DNA of 64,000 nt from Pseudoalteromonas luteoviolacea S2607 (GCF_001625575.1 NZ_AUXV01000072.1:62001-126000); one strand, 5' to 3'. Positions 53,841 to 63,744 are shown, counted from the stretch's first letter. Notes: generated by a model not told the origin, from the letters alone. Made by a program: numbers and translations.

Positions 53841-54701
53841 ATGAAAGCACTGTGGATTGTCAGTTTGATATGTATGTGGGCCAGTATTCAACCAGCCCAT
53901 GCTAAGACTTATAGACACAAACTATTGGTATCAGCGCATCCACTAGAGCCATTTATCATTACCCATCACGGTGAAGTGCAAAGTGGCTTTATCGTGGATA
54001 TTTTTCATGAGCTTGAACAAATACTTGGGCGTCAGCATTCGGTTCAAATCGGCTCATTTGCACGTGGCATTAAAATGCTAGAAAAGGGTTCTAAAGTCGT
54101 CAGTGCCAGATATCGGCAAACCATTGTATACCATCGTGCTCACCTCGTTGTTGCACAAACACCAGCGAGACTAGAGCGATTCAAGTGGGTTGGTCCTTTG
54201 TTATATGATGGCCCGGTACTCTATCAAAAGTCGAAAGACACGAGAGAGTTTAATAGCTTGGAAGATATAAAGCAGAGTGATGCGACATGTATCACGCAAC
54301 ACAAGGTGCGGGATTCGGAGCTTTACGAACGGAATCAAATCCCTTTTCATGAAACACAAAGCCAAGTTCGAGCGATACAACTGTTGCTCCAACCTAAAAG
54401 CCGTTTTGATTGTACAATGTTGTCGTTAATGAATACCCGTGAAGTCCTCAGCTTAGCTGGTCATCCTCTGTCACACCTCAAAGCAATGAATATTCAATTG
54501 CCAGCTCAAGGTGTATACATGGCGTTTTCATTGGAAACACCAGATGACATTATCGCTAAATGGCAAAGTGCACTTGAAAAACTTAATCAAGCAGGCAAGC
54601 GACTTGAGATCATACAGCGCTACGTTCCCTTTTATACCGCTGAACTTGAAGAGAAACTGCGTCAATCTGTGCAACCAGAGCTTCAAGAAGAACAAGAATA
54701 A
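53841..54701 (+). CDS. Periplasmic SBP_bac_3-like solute-binding protein
   Basis: The 286-residue protein has a signal peptide (ALWIVSLICMWASIQPAHA) and a type II periplasmic-binding fold: LLVSAHPLEPFIITHHGEVQ, then GFIVDIFHELEQIL, and IQRYVPFYT near the end. No permease or kinase adjoins it. In Pseudoalteromonas and Vibrio relatives such stand-alone proteins are common and their role is not known. It ends in a short acidic and glutamine tail. Weak GTAATGTAAG lies upstream of the ATG. Confidence 0.8.
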   Translation: MKALWIVSLICMWASIQPAHAKTYRHKLLVSAHPLEPFIITHHGEVQSGFIVDIFHELEQILGRQHSVQIGSFARGIKMLEKGSKVVSARYRQTIVYHRAHLVVAQTPARLERFKWVGPLLYDGPVLYQKSKDTREFNSLEDIKQSDATCITQHKVRDSELYERNQIPFHETQSQVRAIQLLLQPKSRFDCTMLSLMNTREVLSLAGHPLSHLKAMNIQLPAQGVYMAFSLETPDDIIAKWQSALEKLNQAGKRLEIIQRYVPFYTAELEEKLRQSVQPELQEEQE

Positions 54702-54844
54702 ATAATCCACTCCAATTTAGTTACAACTAAAATTACTTAGCCTCAATACCATATCACAACGAAACTCTGAAACGCCCTCTCTCAGTAGCCATAACTGAAT
54801 AAACAACCCCTTTCTTTATCTATGATGGGTTAATAGTTACAATA

Positions 54845-54993
54845 CTAATCATTAGAGCTCTAAATTTATTAGCGCTTTATGTTTTGAAATGAGGTTTATA
54901 CTGACGATGTTAGGCAATATGTTTATAACCAACGCATCGAATAGTGATATACCAGACCAAAACAAGTTTATTTGTGATCTAATCATTAGAGCT
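54845..54993 (+). promoter_or_regulatory. Duplicated CTAATCATTAGAGCT element before the BCCT gene
   Basis: CTAATCATTAGAGCT occurs at 54845-54859 and again at 54979-54993, 134 bases apart. Each carries the 11-base palindrome CTAATCATTAG. The second ends 5 bases before the ATG and overlaps the ribosome site (AGAGCT). They may be operators; the nearby MarR regulator is a candidate. Confidence 0.5.
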
Positions 54994-54998
54994 TCACT

Positions 54999-56951
54999 AT
55001 GAAAAAAGACAACTCGTCTCTAAATTTACCCGTATTTTATACATCCTCAGCCGTCGTATTATTGCTGGTTATTTTTGCCGTACTCAGTCCTGCGACCGCT
55101 TCTTCACTATTTTCATTCACTCAATCAGCCATAACTCAAAACGCGAGTTGGTTTTACGTATTAACGGTGGCCATTATTTTAGGTCTGGTCGTGTACCTTA
55201 GTATGTCACGATTTGGCGAAATAAAGCTTGGGCCTGACCACTCTGATCCCGACTATAGTTTTTCAACTTGGTTGGCAATGCTCTTTGCCGCCGGCATGGG
55301 GATCGGGCTGATGTTTTTTGGCGTTGCGGAACCCGTAATGCATTTTGTTTCTCCGCCATCACAAGAGAGTGGCTCTCTTGAAGCGATTAAAGAAGCAATG
55401 AAGATCACATTCTTTCATTGGGGTTTTCACGCTTGGGCCATTTACGCCATAGTAGCGATGATCCTCGCTTACTTTAGTTACCGCCATAATTTACCCTTAA
55501 CACTGCGCTCCGCGCTCTACCCGATAATTGGCGATAGAATAAATGGCTGGGCAGGCCATGCTGTAGATATATTCGCGGTAGTGGGAACTGTATTTGGTGT
55601 CGCGACCTCCCTTGGACTGGGAGCCGCTCAAGTCAACTCTGGACTGGCATATCTATTTTCATTTGAAGTTTCAACGCTCAACCAAGTCTTAATCATGATA
55701 GGTATCACCGCCTTGGCTTCTATTTCCGTGGCAACTGGGCTAGATAAAGGCATTAAGATTCTCTCTCAAACGAATATGATTTTGGCCGTAGTGCTATTGG
55801 CCCTGATATTTTTTATTGGTCCTAGCGTATTTTTACTTCAAGCCTATGTACAAAATGTTGGTGAATACCTTTCAGATATCGTTTCAACTACTTTCAATTT
55901 GTTTGCTTATGAAAAGAAAGACTGGATAGGCGGTTGGACAATCTTTTATTGGGGTTGGTGGCTAGCGTGGGCGCCTTTTGTCGGATTATTTATTGCCCGA
56001 ATTTCTAAAGGACGCACAATTCGCGAGTTTGTAATTGGGGTTACCTGCATACCAACAGCCTTTACTCTACTGTGGATGACCATCTTTGGTAACTCAGCCC
56101 TCGCGATGATTTTTGAGCAGGGGTTAACCAATATTTCGCAAATGGTTAGCGACAACTCGGCTGTTGCCTTGTATGTCTTTTTAGAAAACTACCCTCTGTC
56201 ACAAATACTCATTGGCCTTTCTATCATTATGATTGTGGTGTTCTTTGTCACCTCATGCGACTCTGGCGCAATGGTCATCGACATGCTGTGCTCTAACGGT
56301 AATAACAATACCCCCCTGTGGCAAAGACTATTCTGGTCTATTGGCGTTGGGGTTGTTGCGGCAGCATTGAGTTTAGCTGGCGGATTAGATGCGCTGCAGA
56401 CACTCACTATTGCAAGTGCTCTGCCTTTTTCTATTGTGCTATTAATTGCCTGCTATGGCTTAATTAGCGCCCTTAGAGTAGACGATGCCAAACGCAGCGC
56501 ACAAACCATGCCTATGACGTTTGAAAACCAAGTAAATGACGAGCAAACTTGGCAAGAAAGTCTTGCACTTCTGATTGCTACTCCAGCAAAGGGAAAAGTC
56601 GATAAGTTTATCTTGAAAGAAGTCAAACCTGCTCTGAAAAAAATCAGAGATGAATTTGAAAATAATCAGGTAGACGCAGAGGTGAAAGTGCACAACTCGG
56701 CTGTTATTCTTACCGTTCACCACGGCGACGAGCATGACTTTGTTTATGGTGTTTATAAAAACAAGCGTCTGCAACCTGATTTTACACAAAGTGATGTCAC
56801 CGATAGTGACTCTTACTACTGTGCAGAAGTGCACCTCAGCGAAGGTGGGCAAAATTACGACATAATGGGCTGGTCGGAAACCGCCGTTATTAATGATGTA
56901 CTGTCGCAGTACCAAAAACACCTACACTTTTTGAATGTGCTACGTGAGTAG
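54999..56951 (+). CDS. BCCT-family transporter (choline/glycine-betaine type, BetT-like)
   Basis: The 650-residue protein has 12 predicted membrane helices to about residue 500 and a long cytoplasmic tail of about 150 residues, as in BetT. Motifs are MLFAAGMGIGLMFFGVAEPVM and the signature WTIFYWGWWLAWAPFVGLFI followed by ARISKGRTIREFV. It likely takes up choline, betaine or carnitine coupled to ions under salt stress. A betaine role is inference. The C-terminal tail is a known osmosensing element in BetT. It is tail-to-tail with the MarR gene, 5 bases apart. Confidence 0.92.
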   Translation: MKKDNSSLNLPVFYTSSAVVLLLVIFAVLSPATASSLFSFTQSAITQNASWFYVLTVAIILGLVVYLSMSRFGEIKLGPDHSDPDYSFSTWLAMLFAAGMGIGLMFFGVAEPVMHFVSPPSQESGSLEAIKEAMKITFFHWGFHAWAIYAIVAMILAYFSYRHNLPLTLRSALYPIIGDRINGWAGHAVDIFAVVGTVFGVATSLGLGAAQVNSGLAYLFSFEVSTLNQVLIMIGITALASISVATGLDKGIKILSQTNMILAVVLLALIFFIGPSVFLLQAYVQNVGEYLSDIVSTTFNLFAYEKKDWIGGWTIFYWGWWLAWAPFVGLFIARISKGRTIREFVIGVTCIPTAFTLLWMTIFGNSALAMIFEQGLTNISQMVSDNSAVALYVFLENYPLSQILIGLSIIMIVVFFVTSCDSGAMVIDMLCSNGNNNTPLWQRLFWSIGVGVVAAALSLAGGLDALQTLTIASALPFSIVLLIACYGLISALRVDDAKRSAQTMPMTFENQVNDEQTWQESLALLIATPAKGKVDKFILKEVKPALKKIRDEFENNQVDAEVKVHNSAVILTVHHGDEHDFVYGVYKNKRLQPDFTQSDVTDSDSYYCAEVHLSEGGQNYDIMGWSETAVINDVLSQYQKHLHFLNVLRE

Positions 56952-56956
56952 CACAT

Positions 56957-57442
56957 TCATTTACCGGACTCGTTCTGACTCATAGGGGCAATTTCTAACA
57001 CTGGTGCGGCGTCTAATTCATTGGCATCCATCATAGTTGCAATACGTTGCATCGAAGACAGTAATAGAGACTGCTCCCACTCCTCTAATTCACAAAAGTT
57101 TTGGATAAAGTGTTCTTGCAAGGGCTGGGGGGCATCAATTAATAGCCCTTTTCCCTGCTGCGATAAAAACAAGCTAACACGCCTTTTATCTTGCGAGCTC
57201 CTTACACGCTCAACAAGCCCCCGACTTTCTAATCGGTCCAAAATATTGGTCACTGTCGCGGCACTTAAATTCACATTTTTCGCAATTTGACTGGCTGTCA
57301 CCCCTTTTACTCGCGCAATTTCTTGCATGATCAAGAGTTGTGGCCCAGTTAAACCTGACGATTTATTCAAATGCTTAGAATGTAGATCAATCGCCCGAAT
57401 GACTTTTCTTATCGATACTAAGAGTTCTTCGTATTTTTCCAT
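56957..57442 (-). CDS. MarR-family transcription regulator
   Basis: The 161-residue regulator has winged helix GLTGPQLLIMQEIARVKGVT, recognition helix ASQIAKNVNLSAATVTNILD and wing VRSSQDKRRVSLFLS. It is short enough for the ordinary MarR fold with an extra C-terminal tail. It is convergent with the BCCT gene, so if it acts there it does so in trans on the distal promoter. It carries no clear operator copy of the BCCT-type palindrome in its own upstream region. Confidence 0.92.
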   Translation of the reverse strand: MEKYEELLVSIRKVIRAIDLHSKHLNKSSGLTGPQLLIMQEIARVKGVTASQIAKNVNLSAATVTNILDRLESRGLVERVRSSQDKRRVSLFLSQQGKGLLIDAPQPLQEHFIQNFCELEEWEQSLLLSSMQRIATMMDANELDAAPVLEIAPMSQNESGK

Positions 57443-57524
57443 TTTTTATGACCAATAAATACAGCAACAACCGCAGTATAATCACAATCGTTAACTTGAG
57501 CTATAAATCAATACATTCAAAGCG

Positions 57525-58238
57525 CTAACCTTGCGAAAAGGCCTCTGCGAGCTTGTCTAAAAAGACATAAAGTACCTCGTTCATTTGTGCATAGTCATGA
57601 CCTGCAAGCTCTTCTGGCCTTTGCACAAAACGCTGGAGGTGTGCTTCGCTAAAGTCTTCATGTTGACTCAGAAGCTTAACCAGATCGATGGTCAATTCCA
57701 TATGGCATTGAAAGCCAAAGACCCACTTTTGGTATTGTACAATTTGTCTTGGACAGCCTTCACTGTAAGCTAATATTTTAGCCTCTGGCGTAAGCCCTGG
57801 CATGTCGTTGTGCCAGTGGCCAACATCGAGTTTCTGTCCAAAGTGACTTACCAAAGCATGTAACTTAGCATTGTCAGTCAAATAGATAGGAAACTTGCCT
57901 ATTTCTCTTTCTGGACTGGGTTGATGGGGAGCCCCCAATGCCTCACCAATTAGCTGAGCGCCCAAGCAAACGCCAATCACTAGTTTATGCGCGTCAATAA
58001 ACTGCTTGATTAAACGCTGCTCTGCAATAGCGTCAAAATGAGAGCATTGAGCCTGAGTAGTAGCAGGGCTTTGTGGGCCACCCATTACCACCAGCATATC
58101 AACCCCGTCTGAATTGCTTGGTAAATGATCACCTTGATACAATCGAGAATAGCTAATTCGATGCTGTGCCCGTCGCGCCCATTGCTCGAAAGCACCTGGC
58201 GCCTCAAAATACTCATGAATAACAAAATGAAGATGCAT
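57525..58238 (-). CDS. Class I glutamine amidotransferase-like protein
   Basis: The 237-residue GATase1 protein has nucleophile C91 in IGVCLGAQLIGEALG, an oxyanion region in VMGGPQSPATT and a catalytic His/Glu in FGFQCHMELT. It is of the GMP-synthase-like amidotransferase type without a synthetase partner. These stand-alone enzymes may act in gamma-glutamyl or folate-like metabolism; the substrate is unknown. It is divergent to the AraC gene. Confidence 0.88.
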   Translation of the reverse strand: MHLHFVIHEYFEAPGAFEQWARRAQHRISYSRLYQGDHLPSNSDGVDMLVVMGGPQSPATTQAQCSHFDAIAEQRLIKQFIDAHKLVIGVCLGAQLIGEALGAPHQPSPEREIGKFPIYLTDNAKLHALVSHFGQKLDVGHWHNDMPGLTPEAKILAYSEGCPRQIVQYQKWVFGFQCHMELTIDLVKLLSQHEDFSEAHLQRFVQRPEELAGHDYAQMNEVLYVFLDKLAEAFSQG

Positions 58239-58340
58239 GCGCTTCTTTGCCTTGGCAAAATAAAGGAAGGTTTATCATATAACAATCTTTCACGGCTTAA
58301 TTTAAACTATAAGACATAAAACATATAAAAACCGCCATCT

Positions 58341-59153
58341 ATGGACGCCAACACATTAATCGATATCAACCAACAAAAACAGCTCTTAGCAAAGACAATT
58401 AGCATGCCTGCTGGCTACCTAGATGACTACCACCAGCACCCTTGGCATCAAATTATTTTTCCCGTATCAGGGTTATTGCAGTCGGAGATAGACAAACGAC
58501 GGGTTGTTGTGCCACATAACGCGCTTTTATATATCCCAGCTGGAACGCCGCATAAATCTGTGGCGTTCACCCACACAGAGTTTTCTTCACTTTATTTGAA
58601 CCCTGCAAGTAAGGTGACTTTTTGTCATGCGCCAAAGTCTTGCTTAGTGACACCTTTTTTTAAAGAATTGGTGTTACTGCTCCTCAAACAAGCAGATGCG
58701 CCCGACAACAAGGCCACAGAAAACCTGCTGCGCGTTTTAAACGACCAAATTGCCGCGGCCGCCAACTACGATATTCCGCTTTTAAAACCAAAAGATCGGC
58801 GAACTTTAGCGATTTTTGAAGGACTCATAGACCAACCAGCTACACGCCTAACATTGGCCCAATGGGCACTGCAAGTAGGCGCCTCTGAGCGTACATTAAG
58901 TCGTTTGTTCGCCAAAGAATTTAATCAATCATTTAGAGCTTGGCGTCAGCACCTGAGACTCGTGCTGTCTTTAGAACTGCTATCCACAAACTGTTCAATA
59001 CAAAACATCGCGCTAAACCTTGGCTTTGCATCCGACGCGGCCTACATTTCGGCATTTAAGGCCCTCTTTTTAAACACGCCGCACAAATACCGCCAATTTA
59101 TGCTTCAGACAAAAACCGCTCATAGCCTATCGCATGTCAGTAGCCAACTGTAA
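58341..59153 (+). CDS. AraC-family transcription regulator
   Basis: The 270-residue protein has an N-terminal cupin-like sensor (about 20-110, YHQHPWHQIIFPVSG) and two C-terminal helix-turn-helix repeats (LTLAQWALQVGASERTLSRL, then QNIALNLGFASDAAYISAFK). It may control the divergent amidotransferase gene or the convergent NAD(P)-binding gene. It overlaps the latter's 3' end by 17 bases. Confidence 0.92.
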   Translation: MDANTLIDINQQKQLLAKTISMPAGYLDDYHQHPWHQIIFPVSGLLQSEIDKRRVVVPHNALLYIPAGTPHKSVAFTHTEFSSLYLNPASKVTFCHAPKSCLVTPFFKELVLLLLKQADAPDNKATENLLRVLNDQIAAAANYDIPLLKPKDRRTLAIFEGLIDQPATRLTLAQWALQVGASERTLSRLFAKEFNQSFRAWRQHLRLVLSLELLSTNCSIQNIALNLGFASDAAYISAFKALFLNTPHKYRQFMLQTKTAHSLSHVSSQL

Positions 59154-59778
59154 ATTTACCCCCCAAAAACTTTGGAGATTGTGCTTCGTCAAGCAATGCA
59201 ATGGCAAAGTCTTGCCAAGAAATATGTGACTTCCCTTGTTCGTCCACTAAGAGCTCTCCATCGCTCACTCTAAATTGCTCGGTGCGTGCCCCAGGGCCAA
59301 TTAATGCCGCAGGGCTCATATATGTCCAGTTTTGATTGCGATGAGACACACAATGTTGATATTGCTCATAGCAAGCCTGTGCAATACTTTTCCACGCAGG
59401 GGGAACCAAAGACACATCATCAAGGACCAACTTGCCACCTGTGTTAGGAACGGTTAAACAAGCGGCTCCACCGACAAGGAGTAATCGCGTGTGTGTTTCT
59501 AAAAGCCCTTCTAATAGTGCATTCGCAATACTGACTAATTGCTTTTCTTGCCCCTCAGCTGGCCTTGTCGCACTAATCACAAGATCTTGGCCTTGGCTTA
59601 GCCTAATAACATCTTCAACATTATTCACATCTGCCACTTCAACCTGTACCGACGCTGGTAGCTGCGTAGCTTTCGCTGCACTGCGAGTCACCGCGGTTAC
59701 TTGATGCCCTCGATTGAGCGCTTCAGCCACCACAACTTGACCAATGTTACCTGTTGCACCAAATACTGTTATACGCAT
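59137..59778 (-). CDS. NAD(P)-binding (NmrA/SDR-a type) oxidoreductase
   Basis: The 213-residue protein has MRITVFGATGNIGQVVVAEA, a glycine-rich GATGNIG loop, then AVTRSAAK. It lacks an obvious YxxxK pair. This is the atypical SDR group of NAD(P)H-binding proteins, often flavin-reductase-like or regulatory. Role unknown. AAGGAGAAAGG precedes its ATG. Confidence 0.85.
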   Translation of the reverse strand: MRITVFGATGNIGQVVVAEALNRGHQVTAVTRSAAKATQLPASVQVEVADVNNVEDVIRLSQGQDLVISATRPAEGQEKQLVSIANALLEGLLETHTRLLLVGGAACLTVPNTGGKLVLDDVSLVPPAWKSIAQACYEQYQHCVSHRNQNWTYMSPAALIGPGARTEQFRVSDGELLVDEQGKSHISWQDFAIALLDEAQSPKFLGGKFTVGY

Positions 59779-59966
59779 ACCTTTCTCCTTTATATGTTTG
59801 TTACGCTGTACACGGTGCTTACTTTAAGTACCTTGGTCCCAAGATAAATTAACCGAGGTTTAGTCACTGAAGTTTTTTTGTTTGCGCACAATAAACCTAG
59901 GTTCATTACAACCCCCGCTTTGCTCTTTAAGCTTTGATTCATAATTTATTAGACAAAGAACCCACC

Positions 59967-60788
59967 ATGAATAATGTACAAATCGCACAACAGTATTTAA
60001 CAGAACTAGGCCTAACACACCGCGTTCTCGACCTCGAGTTTTTAAACCAGCTACAACGAAAGCACATCGCCCAATACAGCTTTAACAGCATCTCGGTATT
60101 ACTCAATCGGCCAATGCCATTGGACATACCGCACCTGTTCAACAAGCTTATTACGAAACAAAGCGGCGGATACTGCTTTGAACACAACAAGTTGGTTTAC
60201 ACAATACTGCAAAGTCTCGGATTTGATGTAAAACTGCTATTGGCAAAAGTAGTTTATAACCGCGATATTGATGTCCCAAGAACTCACAGAGCAACTTTAG
60301 TAACCTATGAAGGTGCGGACTATCTTTTGGACGTTGGATTTGGCCCTCAAGGCGCCTTTTATCCATTAAAGCTTGTTTTAGATACCCCACAACAGCAAGG
60401 CAGTGAGATCTTTCAGATAAGCCTAAAAAACGGAACAACTTATCACTTTCAAGTGTTAAAAAATGGGGCGTTTTTTACTTTGTATACCTTTGATTTATAT
60501 AACTATACAGAATCAGACTGCGACCTAAGTCATTTTTATTCCCACAAGTACCCTGAGGCCGCTTTTGTCAAAAACTTGGTGGTAAGTAGAAAGACACTCG
60601 ATATAACACACTCCCTCAGAAATGGGCAATACCACCATATCACCGACAAGTACACAGAAATCACCACCATCACCTGTGAAAAACAGCTCCACCAGCTACT
60701 CAATCAACAGTTTAATCTCAACTTGGACTTCGCGATTTCAACGTACTTATTCAGAAAATTTGCTCTACCAGATAGCCAAATCAGGTGA
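59967..60788 (+). CDS. Arylamine N-acetyltransferase
   Basis: The 273-residue enzyme (typical length about 275-280) acetylates arylamines and hydrazines from acetyl-CoA. Catalytic triad C70 (SGGYCFEHN), H107 (RTHRAT) and D122 (LLDVGFG), which are the family positions. I prefer the ATG at 59967 over a TTG at 59934, whose extra 11 residues are not conserved. It ends overlapping the GTG region of the transporter, so the two genes are coupled. Confidence 0.93.
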   Translation: MNNVQIAQQYLTELGLTHRVLDLEFLNQLQRKHIAQYSFNSISVLLNRPMPLDIPHLFNKLITKQSGGYCFEHNKLVYTILQSLGFDVKLLLAKVVYNRDIDVPRTHRATLVTYEGADYLLDVGFGPQGAFYPLKLVLDTPQQQGSEIFQISLKNGTTYHFQVLKNGAFFTLYTFDLYNYTESDCDLSHFYSHKYPEAAFVKNLVVSRKTLDITHSLRNGQYHHITDKYTEITTITCEKQLHQLLNQQFNLNLDFAISTYLFRKFALPDSQIR

Positions 60789-60793
60789 TATGT

Positions 60794-61666
60794 ATGCAAT
60801 CCCCTCTCACTCAATCTATATTGCTTTTTGTATGGGTAGGCCTGCTTGCTTCTTCGTTTATTGTGTCGGAGCAAGTGCTACCTTATGCATCTCCCATAGC
60901 TGCAACTTGGTTACGATTTTCTCTGACTAGTATATGCCTGCTCCCTTTGATTCGTTTTGGCACTGACTTCAAACTTGATGTGCGGCAGCTGATAAAATAT
61001 GCGGTTATTAGTCTGTTCCTTGTGCTTTTTTTCATCGGATTATTTGAGTCACTCAAAACTACGACAGCGCAACGAACAGCGGTTATTTATACATTGCTAC
61101 CACTGATATGTGTGCTGCTGAGCTATGGGTTATTACAAGTTGTACCGAAAACAATGCAACTGTTGGGATTTTTACTGGGCATATTTGGTGCCATTTGGAC
61201 GCTATTGATTACCAACACCAACGCCGAAATAACAACTAAATGGTTCAGAGGCGACAGCCTATTTTTGCTCTCTTGCTTTAGTTTGGCACTACATGTGGTG
61301 CTCGCTAAAAAGTGGGCCAGTTCGCAACCAGCCTTGCTAAGCACATTTATGATCGTTTCACTTGGCAGCCTATTACTACTTCCATCGTTTATGTTGTATG
61401 GTCGCCCTCAGAAAATCGCTTGGGACAATTCGGTATTTTGGTTTGGCATTGTTTATTTGACCCTGTTTACGACTTTAGGCACATTCTTTTTACAGCAATA
61501 CCTACTCAAGCACTATAGTCCCAATGCCTTTCTGGCTGCCACTTACTTGGTGCCGATTTTGGTTATCTTGTTTCAAGGTCTTGCCCAGTTCGAGGTATTA
61601 CTTACTTGTCTACCGGCTTTTTTAATCACATTGTTAGCGCTTTACTTGATTTCAAGTAAAGCCTAG
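60794..61666 (+). CDS. EamA/DMT-family transporter
   Basis: The protein is about 290 residues with 10 predicted membrane helices in two EamA repeats, including VLPYASPIAATWLRF and HYSPNAFLAATYLVP. It is probably a metabolite exporter. The ATG at 60794 has AGGTGA 5 bases upstream. A GTG at 60785 overlapping the acetyltransferase stop is possible. It is in one transcript with the acetyltransferase and likely the Crp/Fnr gene. Confidence 0.88.
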   Translation: MQSPLTQSILLFVWVGLLASSFIVSEQVLPYASPIAATWLRFSLTSICLLPLIRFGTDFKLDVRQLIKYAVISLFLVLFFIGLFESLKTTTAQRTAVIYTLLPLICVLLSYGLLQVVPKTMQLLGFLLGIFGAIWTLLITNTNAEITTKWFRGDSLFLLSCFSLALHVVLAKKWASSQPALLSTFMIVSLGSLLLLPSFMLYGRPQKIAWDNSVFWFGIVYLTLFTTLGTFFLQQYLLKHYSPNAFLAATYLVPILVILFQGLAQFEVLLTCLPAFLITLLALYLISSKA

Positions 61667-61703
61667 GATTGTACCTATAATTACAAAAAGCTAGGAATTA
61701 GAT

Positions 61704-62297
61704 ATGGATATAGAACACCAATTAAAAGACTTTGTAGCTTTTTTCAGCAGTGAGCATAAGCCGTTATCAGTGGCTGATTTTAATAAATACGGCTTACGGG
61801 GCAAGTTAAGACACTATCAAAAAGGCGCTTTGCTCATGAGTCAAGGCAACCTTGCACCCAATTTATTTTTTATTACACAAGGCTACGTACGTTATTTTAA
61901 TGTCTCGACCGATGGCAAAGAGTTTACCCAATCATTTGCGTGCGCGCCAAGCATCGCTGGGTCAACGCGGGCAATGACCAGAAATACGCCTGCACTTTTT
62001 AGTATTGAAGCCCTTGATGAAGTCATTTGTCTAGAGTTTGAATGGCATCGCTTTTTCAACACGATGAAACAGCATCCAGGCTTTTTAGAAGCTTACACCC
62101 AATTATTAGAAAACCTCTTCATAAAAAAAGAGGAACGCGAACATGCTTTTGCATACCACAGCGCCGAACAACGGTATTTAGACTTTCTCTCTAATAACCC
62201 CGAACTCAGTGGTAAAGTACCGCTCAAAATGATCGCCTCTCATATTGGTATTACGCCCATCGCCCTAAGTCGGATCCGTAGAAAATTAGAACTCTAA
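61704..62297 (+). CDS. Crp/Fnr-family transcription regulator
   Basis: The 197-residue protein has a cyclic-nucleotide-like beta roll (KGALLMSQGNLAPNLFFITQ, then GYVRYFNVSTDGKEF) and a C-terminal helix-turn-helix (LKMIASHIGITPIALSRIRR). It has no cluster-binding N-terminal cysteines and does not look like a cAMP binder. It lies 37 bases after the transporter, so perhaps one operon. The target is unknown. Confidence 0.88.
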   Translation: MDIEHQLKDFVAFFSSEHKPLSVADFNKYGLRGKLRHYQKGALLMSQGNLAPNLFFITQGYVRYFNVSTDGKEFTQSFACAPSIAGSTRAMTRNTPALFSIEALDEVICLEFEWHRFFNTMKQHPGFLEAYTQLLENLFIKKEEREHAFAYHSAEQRYLDFLSNNPELSGKVPLKMIASHIGITPIALSRIRRKLEL

Positions 62298-62308
62298 AAT
62301 CACATTAT

Positions 62309-62689
62309 TTAGCCCTGAACGAGGTTAAGACGTGATATTTTCTTGGCGAGCATATCAGGCGAAAAAGGTTTGCAGATATACTCGTTAATGCCAAGTTCAA
62401 CAATTTGCTTCACTTTATACATTGATGTTTCTGACGTGAGCATAATCACCTTAATTCGGCTTAAGCGTTCGTCCGATTTCATAATCTTGACTAAGTCAAA
62501 CCCATTCAAGCCAGGCATGTTCCAATCCGTGACTAAAACATCGTAATGATAAGTATTGAGCTTCATCAGCGCTTGCCGTCCATCTCGTGCTTCGTCTAAC
62601 TCCCTGTACCCCAATGCTCTCAAAGTCTGTAATGTTAACTGCCTCATTGTATTGGAATCATCCGCGATCAGTATTTTTATTCGGGCCAT
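62309..62689 (-). CDS. CheY-like single-domain response regulator
   Basis: The 126-residue receiver has acidic pair D10/D11, phosphoacceptor D55 in VTDWNMPGLNG and K in ICKPF. It has no output domain. The DWNMPG motif is CheY-typical. The ATG at 62689 with AGG 5 bases upstream is preferred to a GTG at 62695. It faces the Crp/Fnr gene tail to tail. Confidence 0.93.
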   Translation of the reverse strand: MARIKILIADDSNTMRQLTLQTLRALGYRELDEARDGRQALMKLNTYHYDVLVTDWNMPGLNGFDLVKIMKSDERLSRIKVIMLTSETSMYKVKQIVELGINEYICKPFSPDMLAKKISRLNLVQG

Positions 62690-62882
62690 ACGCACCTGTA
62701 GACCTAGGCTGTTTTCAACGAAATATTAGTGTAGTACATAAGAACATTTAGTGTTCAACTCTCTCTATTGATAGTTTGACTTGATTCAACACAAAAATCG
62801 GAATAATCGATTCAAAAGTCGCATTGCATTTATATGTCATTAGGTTAATCTGAAAGACCGCTAAACGATTGGAATGAGGACC

Positions 62883-63713
62883 ATGAGTTATATATTAACA
62901 ACGCAATGTCGTGATGAAATCGGCTTAATCGCCAAAATCACAAGTTTGTGCCATGAGCACAACTTAAATATTGTTCGAAACAATGAATTTGTAGACACCG
63001 AAGGCAAACGTTTCTTTATGCGTACTGAGCTGACAGGTTCGCCCAGCGAGCTTTTCTTGTCGCAGCTACAGGCTAACCTACCCGATGGCGCAATGACCCA
63101 CTTGCATAGCCATACCAAGGTAAAAGTTGTGTTACTTGCAACCAAAGAAGCCCACTGCTTAGGAGGTGTGCTTTTAAAACAGTTTGAAAACGCTCTCAAT
63201 ATTGAAGTAATGGCAGTTATCGCCAACTACCCTGATTTAGAGCCGCTTGTCAGCGCGTTTAAAATCCCATTTCATTGTGTTTCACATGAAGGCTTAAGCC
63301 GCAGTGAGCATGACCAGCAGGTGGGCGACTTGATTGCAAAATACTCTCCAGAGCTTATTGGACTTGCAAAGTACATGCGTATCCTAAGCCCCGAGTTTGT
63401 GGCACGCTTCGAAGACAAAATAATCAATATTCACCATTCGTTCTTGCCAGCCTTTATTGGCGCAAAACCCTATCACCAAGCATTTGAACGCGGTGTAAAG
63501 ATCATCGGTGCAACCGCGCACTTTGTCAATAATGAGCTCGATGAAGGGCCAATCATCGTTCAGGATGTAACCCAAATCACGCATGCCAACAATGCAGAAT
63601 CAATGGCCAAAATTGGCCGAGATATAGAAAAGACGGTTTTTTGCAAGGCGTTGCAGCTTGCTTCTGAACACAAGCTATTTATTAATGGCAACAAAACGGT
63701 GGTTTTTAAATAG
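62883..63713 (+). CDS. purU: Formyltetrahydrofolate deformylase PurU
   Basis: The 276-residue enzyme splits 10-formyl-THF into THF and formate. It has an N-terminal ACT domain (ILTTQCRDEIGLIAKITSLC) and a hydrolase domain ending in NIHHSFLPAFIGAKPYHQ and HFVNNELDEGPIIVQDV. The ATG choice is uncertain: 62883 has GAGGA only 2 bases before it, and 62874 has GGA one base before. Either is in frame. Confidence 0.95.
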   Translation: MSYILTTQCRDEIGLIAKITSLCHEHNLNIVRNNEFVDTEGKRFFMRTELTGSPSELFLSQLQANLPDGAMTHLHSHTKVKVVLLATKEAHCLGGVLLKQFENALNIEVMAVIANYPDLEPLVSAFKIPFHCVSHEGLSRSEHDQQVGDLIAKYSPELIGLAKYMRILSPEFVARFEDKIINIHHSFLPAFIGAKPYHQAFERGVKIIGATAHFVNNELDEGPIIVQDVTQITHANNAESMAKIGRDIEKTVFCKALQLASEHKLFINGNKTVVFK

Positions 63714-63744
63714 CGTATTAATGAAGGTGCAAAAGTAGCGCTTG

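Noticed and set aside
56460-56921. 153-codon ORF antisense to the BCCT transporter tail
   Set aside because: Mirror frame of a confident gene, with no domain or start signal.
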